In this document: piece after piece, positions 8,173 through 15,293 of the stretch
Layout: every line of letters begins with the position of its first letter
How positions within the stretch are numbered: the first letter of the stretch is position 1
NCBI GenBank assembly: GCA_900322025.1
Contig: ONYJ01000054.1
Location: 1-15,293 of the forward strand
DNA from: an uncultured Bacteroidales bacterium
GTDB taxonomy: Bacteria; Bacteroidota; Bacteroidia; Bacteroidales; UBA932
DNA length: 15,293 nt
Direction: 5' to 3'
Notes under the pieces: model-generated
What the model was told of the DNA's origin: nothing
Database searches by the model: none
Seen by the model: the letters and a program-made list of their open reading frames with translations, nothing else
Made by a program: the position numbers and the translations under genes

Positions 8173-8865
8173 ATGAAGCGTTATGCGGTAATCACAGCCG
8201 GAGGTGTAGGCAAGAGGATGAAATCCAAAGTGCCAAAACAGTTTCTCGATTTGGATGGCAAACCCATACTCTTGAGAACAATAGAGTTGTTTACCTCTTT
8301 GGATATAGAGGTAGAAATAGTGCTTGTTTTGCCTCCTTCTCACATAGAGTTATGGAAAGATTATTATAATACCCATAATCTTGATTTTCCGCATACCATA
8401 GTGCCTGGAGGTATTACAAGATTCCATTCTGTGAGAGCGGCTCTGGAAATTATTCCAGACGAGGCTATAGTGGCTGTTCACGACGGAGTACGCCCTATAG
8501 TGCCTAAAGAACTGCTTATGGAGTTGCTGAACTATCCTTTAGACAGCCGTTGTGCCGGAGTTATTCCTGTAATTCCGGTTGTTGAATCTATGCGCGAACG
8601 CAAGTACGATAGTAACGGAAATCCAATATCTTCTCAGCCGGTAACTCGAGAAAACTACATGCTGGTGCAAACTCCGCAGGTTTTTGAATCAACTCGCCTG
8701 AAGGCAGCATACCAAAAACCTTACTCTCCGCTATTTACAGACGATGCCACCGTAATGGAGAATAGCGGATACAGTTTTGATACCATAGAAGGGAGCAAGT
8801 TTAATCTTAAAATTACAACTAAAGACGATCTACACTTTGCTCGCCTGCTGTTGCCTTCTGATTAG
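8173..8865 (+). CDS. ispD: 2-C-methyl-D-erythritol 4-phosphate cytidylyltransferase (IspD)
   Basis: IspD joins CTP and methylerythritol phosphate to make CDP-methylerythritol in the non-mevalonate isoprenoid pathway, which feeds undecaprenyl phosphate and quinones. The 230-residue length is typical. The nucleotide-binding loop is TAGGVGKRM (from residue 8) with K19 and K22-Q23 of SKVPKQF following. Further family motifs are GGITRFHSV (79-87), VHDGVRP (102-108), TRENYMLVQTPQVF (158-171) and TDDATVME, with the C-terminal EGSKFNLKIT. I chose the ATG at 8173 because it gives the normal family N-terminus MKRYAVITAGG; the frame stays open upstream to a TTG at 8104, but that 23-residue extension has no family counterpart and crosses the promoter region. 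It is divergent from purH and convergent with the Lrp-type gene, sharing four bases with it. Confidence 0.96.
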   Translation: MKRYAVITAGGVGKRMKSKVPKQFLDLDGKPILLRTIELFTSLDIEVEIVLVLPPSHIELWKDYYNTHNLDFPHTIVPGGITRFHSVRAALEIIPDEAIVAVHDGVRPIVPKELLMELLNYPLDSRCAGVIPVIPVVESMRERKYDSNGNPISSQPVTRENYMLVQTPQVFESTRLKAAYQKPYSPLFTDDATVMENSGYSFDTIEGSKFNLKITTKDDLHFARLLLPSD

Positions 8866-9383
8866 GGCTTTTTCTTGTAGTTTTTTTTCTGTTTTCTGTG
8901 ATAACCTTTTTCTTCCGGATGGTCTTTAACCCACACTTGGCGTTCTATTGCCTGGTCTAAAGAAACTAATGTTTCCGTGTCTTGAACACTTGGGATATTC
9001 TGTATAGTATTGATTAGTATGTCCAAAAGATGATCGTGGTTGAAACAATACATCTTGAGCAGTAAAGTGTGACGGCCGGTTACAAAATGACACTCCACTA
9101 CTTCTGGAATTTTTCTGAGGGCTTCAATTACTTCCGGATACTTGTTTACAGGAGAAAGATTAACCTCTACAAAAGCACAAACGTCGAGTCCTATTGTGGA
9201 AGGTTTTACCAACAATCTGGAGCCGGTGATAATGCCTAAAGATTCCATCTTCTTGAATCTCTGGTGAATAGCAGCACCGCTAACCCCACATTCGCGAGCT
9301 ATTTCCAGAAAGGGGGTTCTTGCATTTTTTACCAATGCAGAAAGAATTTTCTGATCGGTATCGTCTATTTGATACTTTGCCAT
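8862..9383 (-). CDS. Lrp/AsnC-family transcriptional regulator
   Basis: This is a feast/famine regulator: a DNA-binding protein whose oligomers usually sense an amino acid or other small metabolite. The 173 residues begin with a winged helix-turn-helix (DDTDQKILSALVKNAR, then the recognition helix around GVSGAAIHQRFKKMES, residues 34-48) and continue with the RAM/AsnC ligand-binding domain (about 65-145), including the VTGRHTLLLK segment that holds the family's usual Gly. Family members are mostly 150-160 residues. Here a strongly basic tail (about 159-173, KGYHRKQKKNYKKKP) extends past the domain. The targets and ligand cannot be read from the sequence; autoregulation is common in the family. 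It has its own promoter candidate (9417-9448). Its TAA overlaps the ispD TAG. Confidence 0.92.
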   Translation of the reverse strand: MAKYQIDDTDQKILSALVKNARTPFLEIARECGVSGAAIHQRFKKMESLGIITGSRLLVKPSTIGLDVCAFVEVNLSPVNKYPEVIEALRKIPEVVECHFVTGRHTLLLKMYCFNHDHLLDILINTIQNIPSVQDTETLVSLDQAIERQVWVKDHPEEKGYHRKQKKNYKKKP

Positions 9384-9416
9384 TTTTTAAGAATTAAGCA
9401 CATTATCTATACATGG

Positions 9417-9448
9417 CAAAAATAGAATAATTAACGGGAACCGCCAAA
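9417..9448 (-). promoter_or_regulatory. Promoter of the Lrp-family gene
   Basis: On the minus strand a TTTG (complement of 9445-9448) is followed after exactly 20 bases by TATTTTTG (complement of 9417-9424), a full match to the Bacteroidota -33/-7 promoter pattern. The -7 box ends 33 bases before the regulator's ATG. The -33 box begins four bases beyond the stop codon of the upstream gene. The spacer contains a small CGG-GAA-CCG palindrome (9435-9443), which could be an operator but is too short to argue for. Confidence 0.6.
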
Positions 9449-9452
9449 AATG

Positions 9453-10367
9453 TTACAAATTGTTAAGCCTATTGTAATAATATAGCCATCTCATAGGTAC
9501 TTGCCCCTCTGCGGCAGTATTATAGTCTTCTTCTGTACAAGGCATGAGTTCTGTTGTATTCTTCTTTATAACCGGCACTTCCATCCACCATCGGCCGGTG
9601 GCTACGCTGGTTATAAAAGTGAGAGTATCGCCATGAGAGCAAAAATCTATAATTCTGTGTTCAAACTGATTAGGCAATTTGCCCTTCTTTTTTTCTTTTG
9701 CCGGATCTTCCTTTATGTTGTTAGCTACAGCATCTGCTATATGCCATGCAACCTGTGCGGTAAGGTTGGCGCAAACCTGAGGGCATTTGCTCTTAGGCAA
9801 GCCATAAACAAACACTGCTTTCAAATCGCAAGAGAAACCTATAAATCGGGCAATCTGGCAAATTTCGTTGGCAAAGAAACCGTTTGGATTTGTGTTACCT
9901 TCCCATGGATAATCGGAGTGCTTTACACTTGTCATATCGAGAAAAACATACTTGACATTGCGCACCAGTGGCTCTACAGAGGCCATGTTGTCTCTAAACT
10001 CTCCAAGATGAATTGTGCCAAAACCGGCGCTGTTGAGCAGAGCTTCTTTTTGTGGAGGGAACAGATATTTTTGAGCCCCGATTAGCGAAAAATTCTTTTG
10101 CTTTCTGATATTCTCTACAAGAGAGATAGGAAGACCTGCTCCCGAGCCTATAATTGCAGCCGAGAAGTTCTTGCCTATATGGAGAGCTGTTAAATCTGGA
10201 AACTTTTCGTTGCACAATACAATGTGCGCCAGTATGTTAGATTTGGTTGTGCTTTTCTTCTTTAGGGCGGTGAGATATTCGTTTAAGGTAGAAATTTTAA
10301 CTTCCTCCATATTTGGAGAAATCAGGTACAATTTCTTATATGCGGCTTTTACCAAGTTCTTTTCCAT
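9453..10367 (-). CDS. Degenerate arginase/formimidoylglutamase-family protein
   Basis: The C-terminal two thirds resemble the arginase-fold proteins, often labelled formimidoylglutamase, that sit beside topA in many Bacteroidota. Recognisable segments are LGEFRDNM (121-128), NPNGFFANEICQIARF (160-175), GRWWMEVPV (258-266) and the ending PCTEEDYNTA-PMRWL. The metal ligands of working ureohydrolases are not there: the GGxH site is replaced by GSGAG (74-78), no DAHxD is seen, and the DxDxxDP site reads LDMTSVKHSDYP (143-154). At 304 residues it is also shorter than the roughly 380 I recall for relatives, with the loss in the N-terminal half. It is therefore unlikely to hydrolyse formimidoylglutamate or arginine, and a structural or binding role is possible. 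It starts three bases after topA ends and is probably co-transcribed with it. The function is unknown. Confidence 0.75.
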   Translation of the reverse strand: MEKNLVKAAYKKLYLISPNMEEVKISTLNEYLTALKKKSTTKSNILAHIVLCNEKFPDLTALHIGKNFSAAIIGSGAGLPISLVENIRKQKNFSLIGAQKYLFPPQKEALLNSAGFGTIHLGEFRDNMASVEPLVRNVKYVFLDMTSVKHSDYPWEGNTNPNGFFANEICQIARFIGFSCDLKAVFVYGLPKSKCPQVCANLTAQVAWHIADAVANNIKEDPAKEKKKGKLPNQFEHRIIDFCSHGDTLTFITSVATGRWWMEVPVIKKNTTELMPCTEEDYNTAAEGQVPMRWLYYYNRLNNL

Positions 10368-10370
10368 GGG

Positions 10371-12731
10371 TTATTTAGACTTAACACTCCTTTTGGCGGA
10401 ACTCTTTTTACTATTAGTAGCTTCGGAACTGCTTATTATAGTTTTGCAGTCTTCTATGGTGAGCTCTTCTGCAACCTTGCCTTTAGGAATCTTATAGTTT
10501 CCTCCGGCATGTTTGAGATAAGGCCCGTATCTTCCGTTTATAATCTGGATGTCTTCTTGTGCAAATTCTTTTATCAGGCTCTTTTCCGCAGCTTGCTGCT
10601 TTGCTTGTATAAGCGTAAGAGCTTGCTCTAAATCAATGGTATAAGGATCTTGTTCTTTTGTAAGGGAGAAGAACTTTCCATCGTATTTGATATATGCTCC
10701 ATAGCGTCCTATTGCGCTGGTAATTTCTTTTCCCTCATGAGTGCCTACAAACCTTGGCAGTTCAAAAAGCTTGATAGCCTCTTCTAAGGTTATTGTTTCT
10801 ATAGACTGGTCTTTTCTTAACGATGCAAATTGTTTTTGAGGGTCTTCTGAATTTCCTTTTTGAGCCAGTGGACCATATTTGCCCAATCTCACAGAAATCA
10901 CTTTGCCGTCTTTTGGATCTGCTCCTAACTCTCTTTCAAAATTCACATGAGTATGTTCTTGATTCTGGTGCTCTACTACCTGATGGAAAGGAGAATAGAA
11001 AGAAGACATAAGCGAAATCCAATTCAGCTTTCCTTCTGCTATTTTGTCGAAGTCTTCTTCTATTTTGGCTGTAAAGCCATAGTCCATAATTTCCTTGAAA
11101 TTTTCTTCCAGATAGCGTGTTACCACCGTGCCCATATCTTGTGGGAAGAGCTTTTTCTTTTCGGCTCCTACGGTTTCGCTAACGGTTGTAACAGCAATTT
11201 TTCCTATACCCGCCTCCGGCTTTGGATTAGTAAGAGTGAGTTTAAGAGCATCTCTCTTTATTCCTGGTCTTGAGTCTATGAGCACATAACCTCTTTTGCT
11301 GGTTATTGTTGTAATGGTTGGAGAATATGTACTTGGCCTTCCTATGCCGAGCTCTTCCATTTTTTTCACTAAAGAAGCTTCTGAATAGCGTGGCGGCTTG
11401 GCGGTAAATTTCTGCAGAGCCTCTATTTGCAGAGCTTCCATAGCTTCTCCAATTTCTAAGGTAGGAATAAGCTGATTCATTTCTTCTTCCTCCGGTTCGT
11501 CGTCTTTCCCCTCAATGTACAGGCGGAGGAATCCGTCCGACAAAATGTGTTCGCCTTCGCAAACGAACCTTTGCTGAAACTTGTCTGCCTCTATGGAGAT
11601 TATTGTTTTTTCAAGTTTGGCATCGGCCATCTGCGAGGCTACAGCTCTCTTCCAAATAAGTTCGTATAGTTTCTTTTCTGCCGTAGTGCCTTCTATTGTT
11701 TTATTGGCTGCATAGGTTGGGCGAATAGCCTCGTGTGCCTCTTGTGCCCCCTTGCTGCGGGTGTGGAATTGCCTTACTTTGGAGTACTGTTCTCCATAAT
11801 TTTCTATAATGGCCTGCTTTATTGTATTGATGGCAAGAGAAGACAGATTGGTTGAATCAGTTCTCATGTAGGTAATCAGTCCACTCTCATAAAGTTTTTG
11901 AGCTATACGCATTGTTTGCGATACAGAAAATCCGAGTTTTCTGCTGGCCTCTTGCTGGAGGGCAGAGGTGGTAAAAGGAGGAGCCGGGCAGCGGCTGATC
12001 TCTTTCTTTTCTATAGAAGCTATGGAGAAACGGCAACCGCTATTGCATAATTCAAGAAAGGAAGTGGCTTCTTCCTGAGATTGGAATCGTTGCTCCAATA
12101 CAGCATTCAACTTGACTTTTTGGTCGTGAGACTCAGGATGAAACAGGCCTGTAATTCTGAAAAAAGGAGATGGTTGGAACTGTTGTATTTCTTTTTCTCT
12201 ATCTACTATCAGCCTTACGGCCACAGACTGTACCCTTCCGGCAGACAGCCCTTTGCCAACCTTTCTCCAAAGTACAGGCGAGAGTTCAAAGCCCACAATT
12301 CTGTCTAACACCCTTCTGGCTTGTTGGGCATTAACAAGATTTTCATCTACATTCCGTGGATTTTGAACGGCATTGAGTATAGCATCTTTTGTGATTTCGT
12401 GAAAAACAATTCGTTGAGTTTTCTTGGGATCTAAGTCCAACTTGTTTTGCAGATGCCAGGCTATGGCCTCTCCTTCGCGATCTTCATCGGAGGCCAGATA
12501 TATTGTATCTGCCTTTGCCGCCAAAGCTTTCAGTTCTGCAACTACCTTTTTCTTGTCTGCAGGCACTTGATACTTTGGCTTAAAGCCGTTTTCTATGTCT
12601 ATACCCAAAGCAGTTTTGGGCAAATCGCATATATGCCCGAAACTGGATCTGACCGTATAACCTTTTCCCAGAAATTTTTCGATAGTCTTGGCCTTAGCCG
12701 GAGACTCTACTATAACGAGTTTATCTCCCAT
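10371..12731 (-). CDS. topA: DNA topoisomerase I (type IA)
   Basis: TopA relaxes negative supercoils by cutting one strand through a 5'-phosphotyrosine. The 786-residue protein has the N-terminal TOPRIM domain with Glu9 (VIVESPAKAK) and the acidic motif D82-E-D84-REGE, and the active Tyr288 in GLITYMRTDST. GIGRPSTYS and KRGYV follow in the core. The C-terminus carries three GR/KYG repeat units, beginning at Gly617, Gly675 and Gly733, and a Lys/Ser-rich tail of about 19 residues. There are no paired CxxC zinc fingers of the E. coli kind. I chose the ATG at 12729-12731 because it gives MGDKLVIVESPAKAK; the open frame runs further to a TTG at 12764, but that codon lies in the promoter -7 box. 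It is divergent from the PBP1a gene and followed after three bases by the arginase-family gene. Confidence 0.97.
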   Translation of the reverse strand: MGDKLVIVESPAKAKTIEKFLGKGYTVRSSFGHICDLPKTALGIDIENGFKPKYQVPADKKKVVAELKALAAKADTIYLASDEDREGEAIAWHLQNKLDLDPKKTQRIVFHEITKDAILNAVQNPRNVDENLVNAQQARRVLDRIVGFELSPVLWRKVGKGLSAGRVQSVAVRLIVDREKEIQQFQPSPFFRITGLFHPESHDQKVKLNAVLEQRFQSQEEATSFLELCNSGCRFSIASIEKKEISRCPAPPFTTSALQQEASRKLGFSVSQTMRIAQKLYESGLITYMRTDSTNLSSLAINTIKQAIIENYGEQYSKVRQFHTRSKGAQEAHEAIRPTYAANKTIEGTTAEKKLYELIWKRAVASQMADAKLEKTIISIEADKFQQRFVCEGEHILSDGFLRLYIEGKDDEPEEEEMNQLIPTLEIGEAMEALQIEALQKFTAKPPRYSEASLVKKMEELGIGRPSTYSPTITTITSKRGYVLIDSRPGIKRDALKLTLTNPKPEAGIGKIAVTTVSETVGAEKKKLFPQDMGTVVTRYLEENFKEIMDYGFTAKIEEDFDKIAEGKLNWISLMSSFYSPFHQVVEHQNQEHTHVNFERELGADPKDGKVISVRLGKYGPLAQKGNSEDPQKQFASLRKDQSIETITLEEAIKLFELPRFVGTHEGKEITSAIGRYGAYIKYDGKFFSLTKEQDPYTIDLEQALTLIQAKQQAAEKSLIKEFAQEDIQIINGRYGPYLKHAGGNYKIPKGKVAEELTIEDCKTIISSSEATNSKKSSAKRSVKSK

Positions 12732-12761
12732 AATCCCCACATTTGATTTTGTAAAGAGGTG

Positions 12762-12794
12762 CAAAGTAAATTAATAACTCCCATTCATTCCAAA
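12762..12794 (-). promoter_or_regulatory. Promoter of topA
   Basis: On the minus strand TTTG (complement of 12791-12794) is followed after 21 bases by TTACTTTG (complement of 12762-12769), one mismatch from the Bacteroidota TAnnTTTG element. It ends 30 bases before the chosen topA ATG. It would also serve the arginase-family gene downstream. The element interlocks with the opposing PBP1a promoter candidate. Confidence 0.5.
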
Positions 12795-12804
12795 TTTTTA
12801 TTTG

Positions 12805-12812
12805 TATTTTTG
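12805..12812 (+). promoter_or_regulatory. Candidate promoter -7 element of the PBP1a gene
   Basis: TATTTTTG is an exact TAnnTTTG match ending 20 bases before the ATG at 12833, the same distance as at ispD. No TTTG is present at the expected -33 site (about 12780-12785). Confidence 0.4.
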
Positions 12813-12832
12813 TTTCCATAATGCTTTGAAAG

Positions 12833-15166
12833 ATGAAGATCAAAAACCGAAAACGCTTTATTAAGTGGCTGTGGCTCATGGTATTCAGCCCAATAATCGT
12901 TATACTTATATCTTTATTGCTGGTTTGGATGTTTGCAGATATTCCTTCGTTTGAGGAGCTGGAAGATCCGCAAAGCAACCTTGCTACGCAGATTATTGCA
13001 GATGACGGTACGCTTTTGAATACCTATCATGTGGAGAATAGATCCTATTCAAGCTATGATGAGTTATCGCCGAATCTGAAAAATGCGCTTATAGCAACCG
13101 AAGACGCCAGATTTTTCGACCATAGTGGAATAGACGGAAGGAGCTTGGTGAGGGTGGCCGTAAAGAGCCTTATGCTGGGTAATCGGGCGAGCGGTGGTGG
13201 AGGTAGTACACTTAGCCAGCAGCTTGCGAAAAGTCTTTTCCCAAGAGAACAGGTTCGGTCTAAAATACCGGGGGCTAAGTTGTTTTCTATGATTAAAATC
13301 AAGTTTAAGGAGTGGATTACGGCCATAAAGTTAGAGCGGAGTTATACCAAGGAAGAGATAATGAGCATGTACTTGGATGCAGTGTTTTTTGGCAGCAATG
13401 CCTATGGCATAAAGAGTGCCTCATCTTCTTTCTTTGGCAAACTTCCAAAAGATTTGAATGTGGAAGAGGCAGCCTTGCTTGTAGGTATGGTAAATAAACC
13501 TACCAAATACAATCCTGTACGCAATCCGGAACTGGCCCTGCAAAGGCGTAATCATGTGTTAAAGCAAATGAAAAAATATGGTTATCTAACAGATAATCAG
13601 TACGATTCCATAGTTAAACTGCCTATAGAACTTGCTTCCAGAAAAGATATAGACCTATCCAACGGTCAGGCTCCTTATTTCAGAGATATGTTAAAGCGGG
13701 TAATGAGTGCCTCAGAACCAAAGCGTTCTGCGTATGCAAATCACTATGATTATCAGCAAGATTCTATTTCGTGGAAGGAGAACCCTCTATATGGTTGGCT
13801 GAATAAAAACCTCAAGCCGAATGGAGAGAAATATGTGTTAGAGAAAGACGGATTAAAGATTATAACTCCTCTGAATGCAAAAATGCAGCGGTATGCAGAA
13901 CAGGCGGCAGTTGAACATCTTAAATACTTACAACCACTCTTTAAAGACGATTTAAAATATCGTAAGAATTTTCCTTTTGCAGACGACACTCCTAAAAATG
14001 TAATAGAATCTCTTATGAAGCGGGCGCGCCGCTGGTCGGATCGTTACAAGAATATGAAAGAGGCTGGTTTCAGCGATGCCGACATAGAAAAGAGCTTTAA
14101 TGTAAAAACCAAGATGAGGGTGTTTGCATGGAATAAGAAGGGTTATATAGATACCACCATGACACCAGACGACTCAATACGTTATTTCAAGTCTTTCCTA
14201 AGAACCGGACTTATGGCTATGGAGCCGGAGTCTGGTTATGTGCGGGCTTATGTAGGAGGAGCCAACTATAACTATTTCAAATATGATCAGGTTATGCAGG
14301 GTCAGAGGCAGGTAGGTTCTACTTTTAAGCCGTTTTTATATACTCTTGCAATGCAGGAGGGTTATACACCTTGTGATGTGGCTGTAAATCTTCCTCAATC
14401 TTTTGTTATAGGTAATAAAGTGTGGACACCCAAAGGCGGTGGCAATGGAGCTACTGTAACTCTCAAATGGGGGCTTACTACTTCAAACAACAACATTTCT
14501 GCATATCTGATGAAGCAGTTTGGGCCGGAAGCTTTAGTTCAGATGGCTCATAATATGGGTATAAAGTGTTATTTGGAACCTGTTCATTCGTTATGTGTGG
14601 GTAGTGCAGATGTTCCTGTATATCAAATGGTAAGCGCATATAATACCTTCCCAAGCCAGGGAGTATATGTAGAGCCTTTGTATGTATTGAGGATAGAAGA
14701 CAAAAATGGCAGGGTATTAACAAATTTCGCTTCCAGAAAGCGTGAGGCCATAGGTGCCAGCACTGCCTATACAATGGTAGGTATGATGCGAAGCGTTGTT
14801 GATGCAGGAACCGGTGCCAGAATCAGGAGATATATAACAGGAGGAGAAATTGCCGGTAAGACAGGTACCACCAACGATAACTCGGATGGTTGGTTCATAG
14901 GCTATGTTCCAAGACTTACCGTGGGAGTGTGGGTTGGTGCAGAAGATCGTCAGGTGCATTTTAGATATACCGGTATGGGACAGGGTTCCAGTGTAGCCTT
15001 GCCTATTTGGGCTCTATTCATGAAAAAAGTTTTAGACGACCCTTCTACCGGTGTTTCTAAAGACGACCGCTTTATTAAACCTCAGGGCTATAGCCTTGAT
15101 TGCGTAACACCAGACCAGACAAAAGACATCGGAGTTGATACAGACAACTTTATAGAAGAAAATTAA
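12833..15166 (+). CDS. mrcA: Class A penicillin-binding protein (PBP1a type), bifunctional transglycosylase/transpeptidase
   Basis: This enzyme polymerises lipid II and cross-links the product at the outer face of the inner membrane. The 777 residues begin with a short basic segment and one membrane helix (about 11-33). The GT51 domain has catalytic Glu90 in ATEDARFFDHSGID, then GGSTLSQQLAK and the EEIMSMYLDAVFFG segment. The transpeptidase domain has SxxK at S496 (QVGSTFKPF), SxN as S551-NN, and KTG at K676 (AGKTGTTND). Between the two domains is a charged, mostly helical stretch (about 355-450) whose role I cannot assign. Length and motif order are normal for PBP1a of this phylum. It is divergent from topA. 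The symbol is by family; ponA would be an equal choice. Confidence 0.95.
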   Translation: MKIKNRKRFIKWLWLMVFSPIIVILISLLLVWMFADIPSFEELEDPQSNLATQIIADDGTLLNTYHVENRSYSSYDELSPNLKNALIATEDARFFDHSGIDGRSLVRVAVKSLMLGNRASGGGGSTLSQQLAKSLFPREQVRSKIPGAKLFSMIKIKFKEWITAIKLERSYTKEEIMSMYLDAVFFGSNAYGIKSASSSFFGKLPKDLNVEEAALLVGMVNKPTKYNPVRNPELALQRRNHVLKQMKKYGYLTDNQYDSIVKLPIELASRKDIDLSNGQAPYFRDMLKRVMSASEPKRSAYANHYDYQQDSISWKENPLYGWLNKNLKPNGEKYVLEKDGLKIITPLNAKMQRYAEQAAVEHLKYLQPLFKDDLKYRKNFPFADDTPKNVIESLMKRARRWSDRYKNMKEAGFSDADIEKSFNVKTKMRVFAWNKKGYIDTTMTPDDSIRYFKSFLRTGLMAMEPESGYVRAYVGGANYNYFKYDQVMQGQRQVGSTFKPFLYTLAMQEGYTPCDVAVNLPQSFVIGNKVWTPKGGGNGATVTLKWGLTTSNNNISAYLMKQFGPEALVQMAHNMGIKCYLEPVHSLCVGSADVPVYQMVSAYNTFPSQGVYVEPLYVLRIEDKNGRVLTNFASRKREAIGASTAYTMVGMMRSVVDAGTGARIRRYITGGEIAGKTGTTNDNSDGWFIGYVPRLTVGVWVGAEDRQVHFRYTGMGQGSSVALPIWALFMKKVLDDPSTGVSKDDRFIKPQGYSLDCVTPDQTKDIGVDTDNFIEEN

Positions 15167-15256
15167 CATAGAGAGCTTTAAGGCTATAGCAAGAAATTTA
15201 GTAAAACTTAGGAGTTGCAGGCCGTAAAGAAAAGCATAAAAGTTTAACGTTAGGGA
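15167..15256. other. Intergenic stretch after the PBP1a gene
   Basis: This gap holds a weak inverted repeat (AGCTTTAAGGCT, about 15173-15184, 10 of 12 positions symmetrical) with no T-run after it, so it is not a convincing terminator. I see no exact TAnnTTTG promoter box. The gene at 15257 might be read through from the PBP1a gene or use a promoter I cannot recognise. Confidence 0.5.
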
Positions 15257-15293
15257 ATGCAAAAGAAGAATATTGCAATTATATGCGGAGGCG
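15257..15293 (+). CDS. Start of a gene, possibly D-alanine-D-alanine ligase, cut by window edge
   Basis: An ATG at 15257 opens a frame that runs to the end of the window and encodes MQKKNIAIICGG. This closely resembles the N-terminus of Bacteroidota D-Ala-D-Ala ligases, where a basic segment and a hydrophobic strand lead into a GG(D/E) loop of the ATP-grasp enzyme. Ddl makes the D-Ala-D-Ala dipeptide for peptidoglycan precursors, which fits the neighbouring PBP1a gene. With twelve codons visible the identity is an inference; another protein starting with a nucleotide-binding strand is possible. Confidence 0.45.
   Translation, partial: MQKKNIAIICGG

Noticed and set aside
9435..9443. CGG-GAA-CCG palindrome in the Lrp-type promoter spacer
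   Set aside because: The arms are only three bases, which is expected by chance; it is noted only as a weak operator idea.
12732..12764. N-terminal extension of topA from TTG
   Set aside because: It begins inside the topA -7 box; the ATG at 12731 gives the family N-terminus.
15173..15184. Possible hairpin terminator after the PBP1a gene
   Set aside because: The stem is short and A/T-rich, the symmetry is imperfect, and no run of T follows.
1..15293. Search for CRISPR arrays, tRNA, rRNA, insertion sequences, attachment sites, riboswitches and defence genes
   Set aside because: No direct repeats, cloverleaf-like stretches, transposase motifs or foreign-looking composition were seen; all space is taken by core genes and gaps under about 130 bases.

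Overview
The window looks like ordinary chromosome from a Bacteroidota bacterium, most likely of the order Bacteroidales. I base this on four things. The gene order purH-mreB-mreC-mreD-mrdA-rodA and the pairing of topA with an arginase-family gene are both familiar from that phylum. RodA has the long form seen in Bacteroidota. Gaps carry Bacteroidota-type promoter elements (TTTG about 20 bases before TAnnTTTG). Start codons follow A/T-rich leaders with little sign of a Shine-Dalgarno sequence. Coding density is very high and ATA isoleucine codons are frequent. The genus cannot be named from the sequence alone.

Layout, left to right. Bases 2-850 hold the 3' two thirds of fabF (fatty acid elongation). 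On the minus strand, 8090 down to 847 is a tight six-gene run: purH, mreB, mreC, mreD, mrdA (PBP2), rodA. It couples the last steps of IMP synthesis to the whole core elongasome for side-wall peptidoglycan. ispD (isoprenoid precursor synthesis, + strand) diverges from purH. It converges on a minus-strand Lrp/AsnC regulator. Upstream of the regulator lies a minus-strand pair, topA followed three bases later by a degenerate arginase/formimidoylglutamase-family gene. A class A penicillin-binding protein (PBP1a type) diverges from topA and fills the right end. The last 37 bases look like the start of a further + strand gene, possibly D-Ala-D-Ala ligase.

Envelope growth is the common theme. MreB, MreC, MreD, RodA and PBP2 form the rod complex, PBP1a is the second main synthase, IspD supplies isoprenoid units for the undecaprenyl carrier, and the edge gene may supply D-Ala-D-Ala. 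FabF supplies membrane lipid.

No mobile element, CRISPR array, tRNA, rRNA or riboswitch is visible, and no gap exceeds about 130 bases. I found no convincing new multi-gene system. The points worth a second look are modest: an arginase-fold protein lacking its metal ligands, two interlocked divergent promoter regions (one built on a perfect 9-bp inverted repeat), two convergent gene pairs sharing the same TTAG stop overlap, extra membrane helices in RodA, and an exactly periodic C-terminal repeat in TopA.
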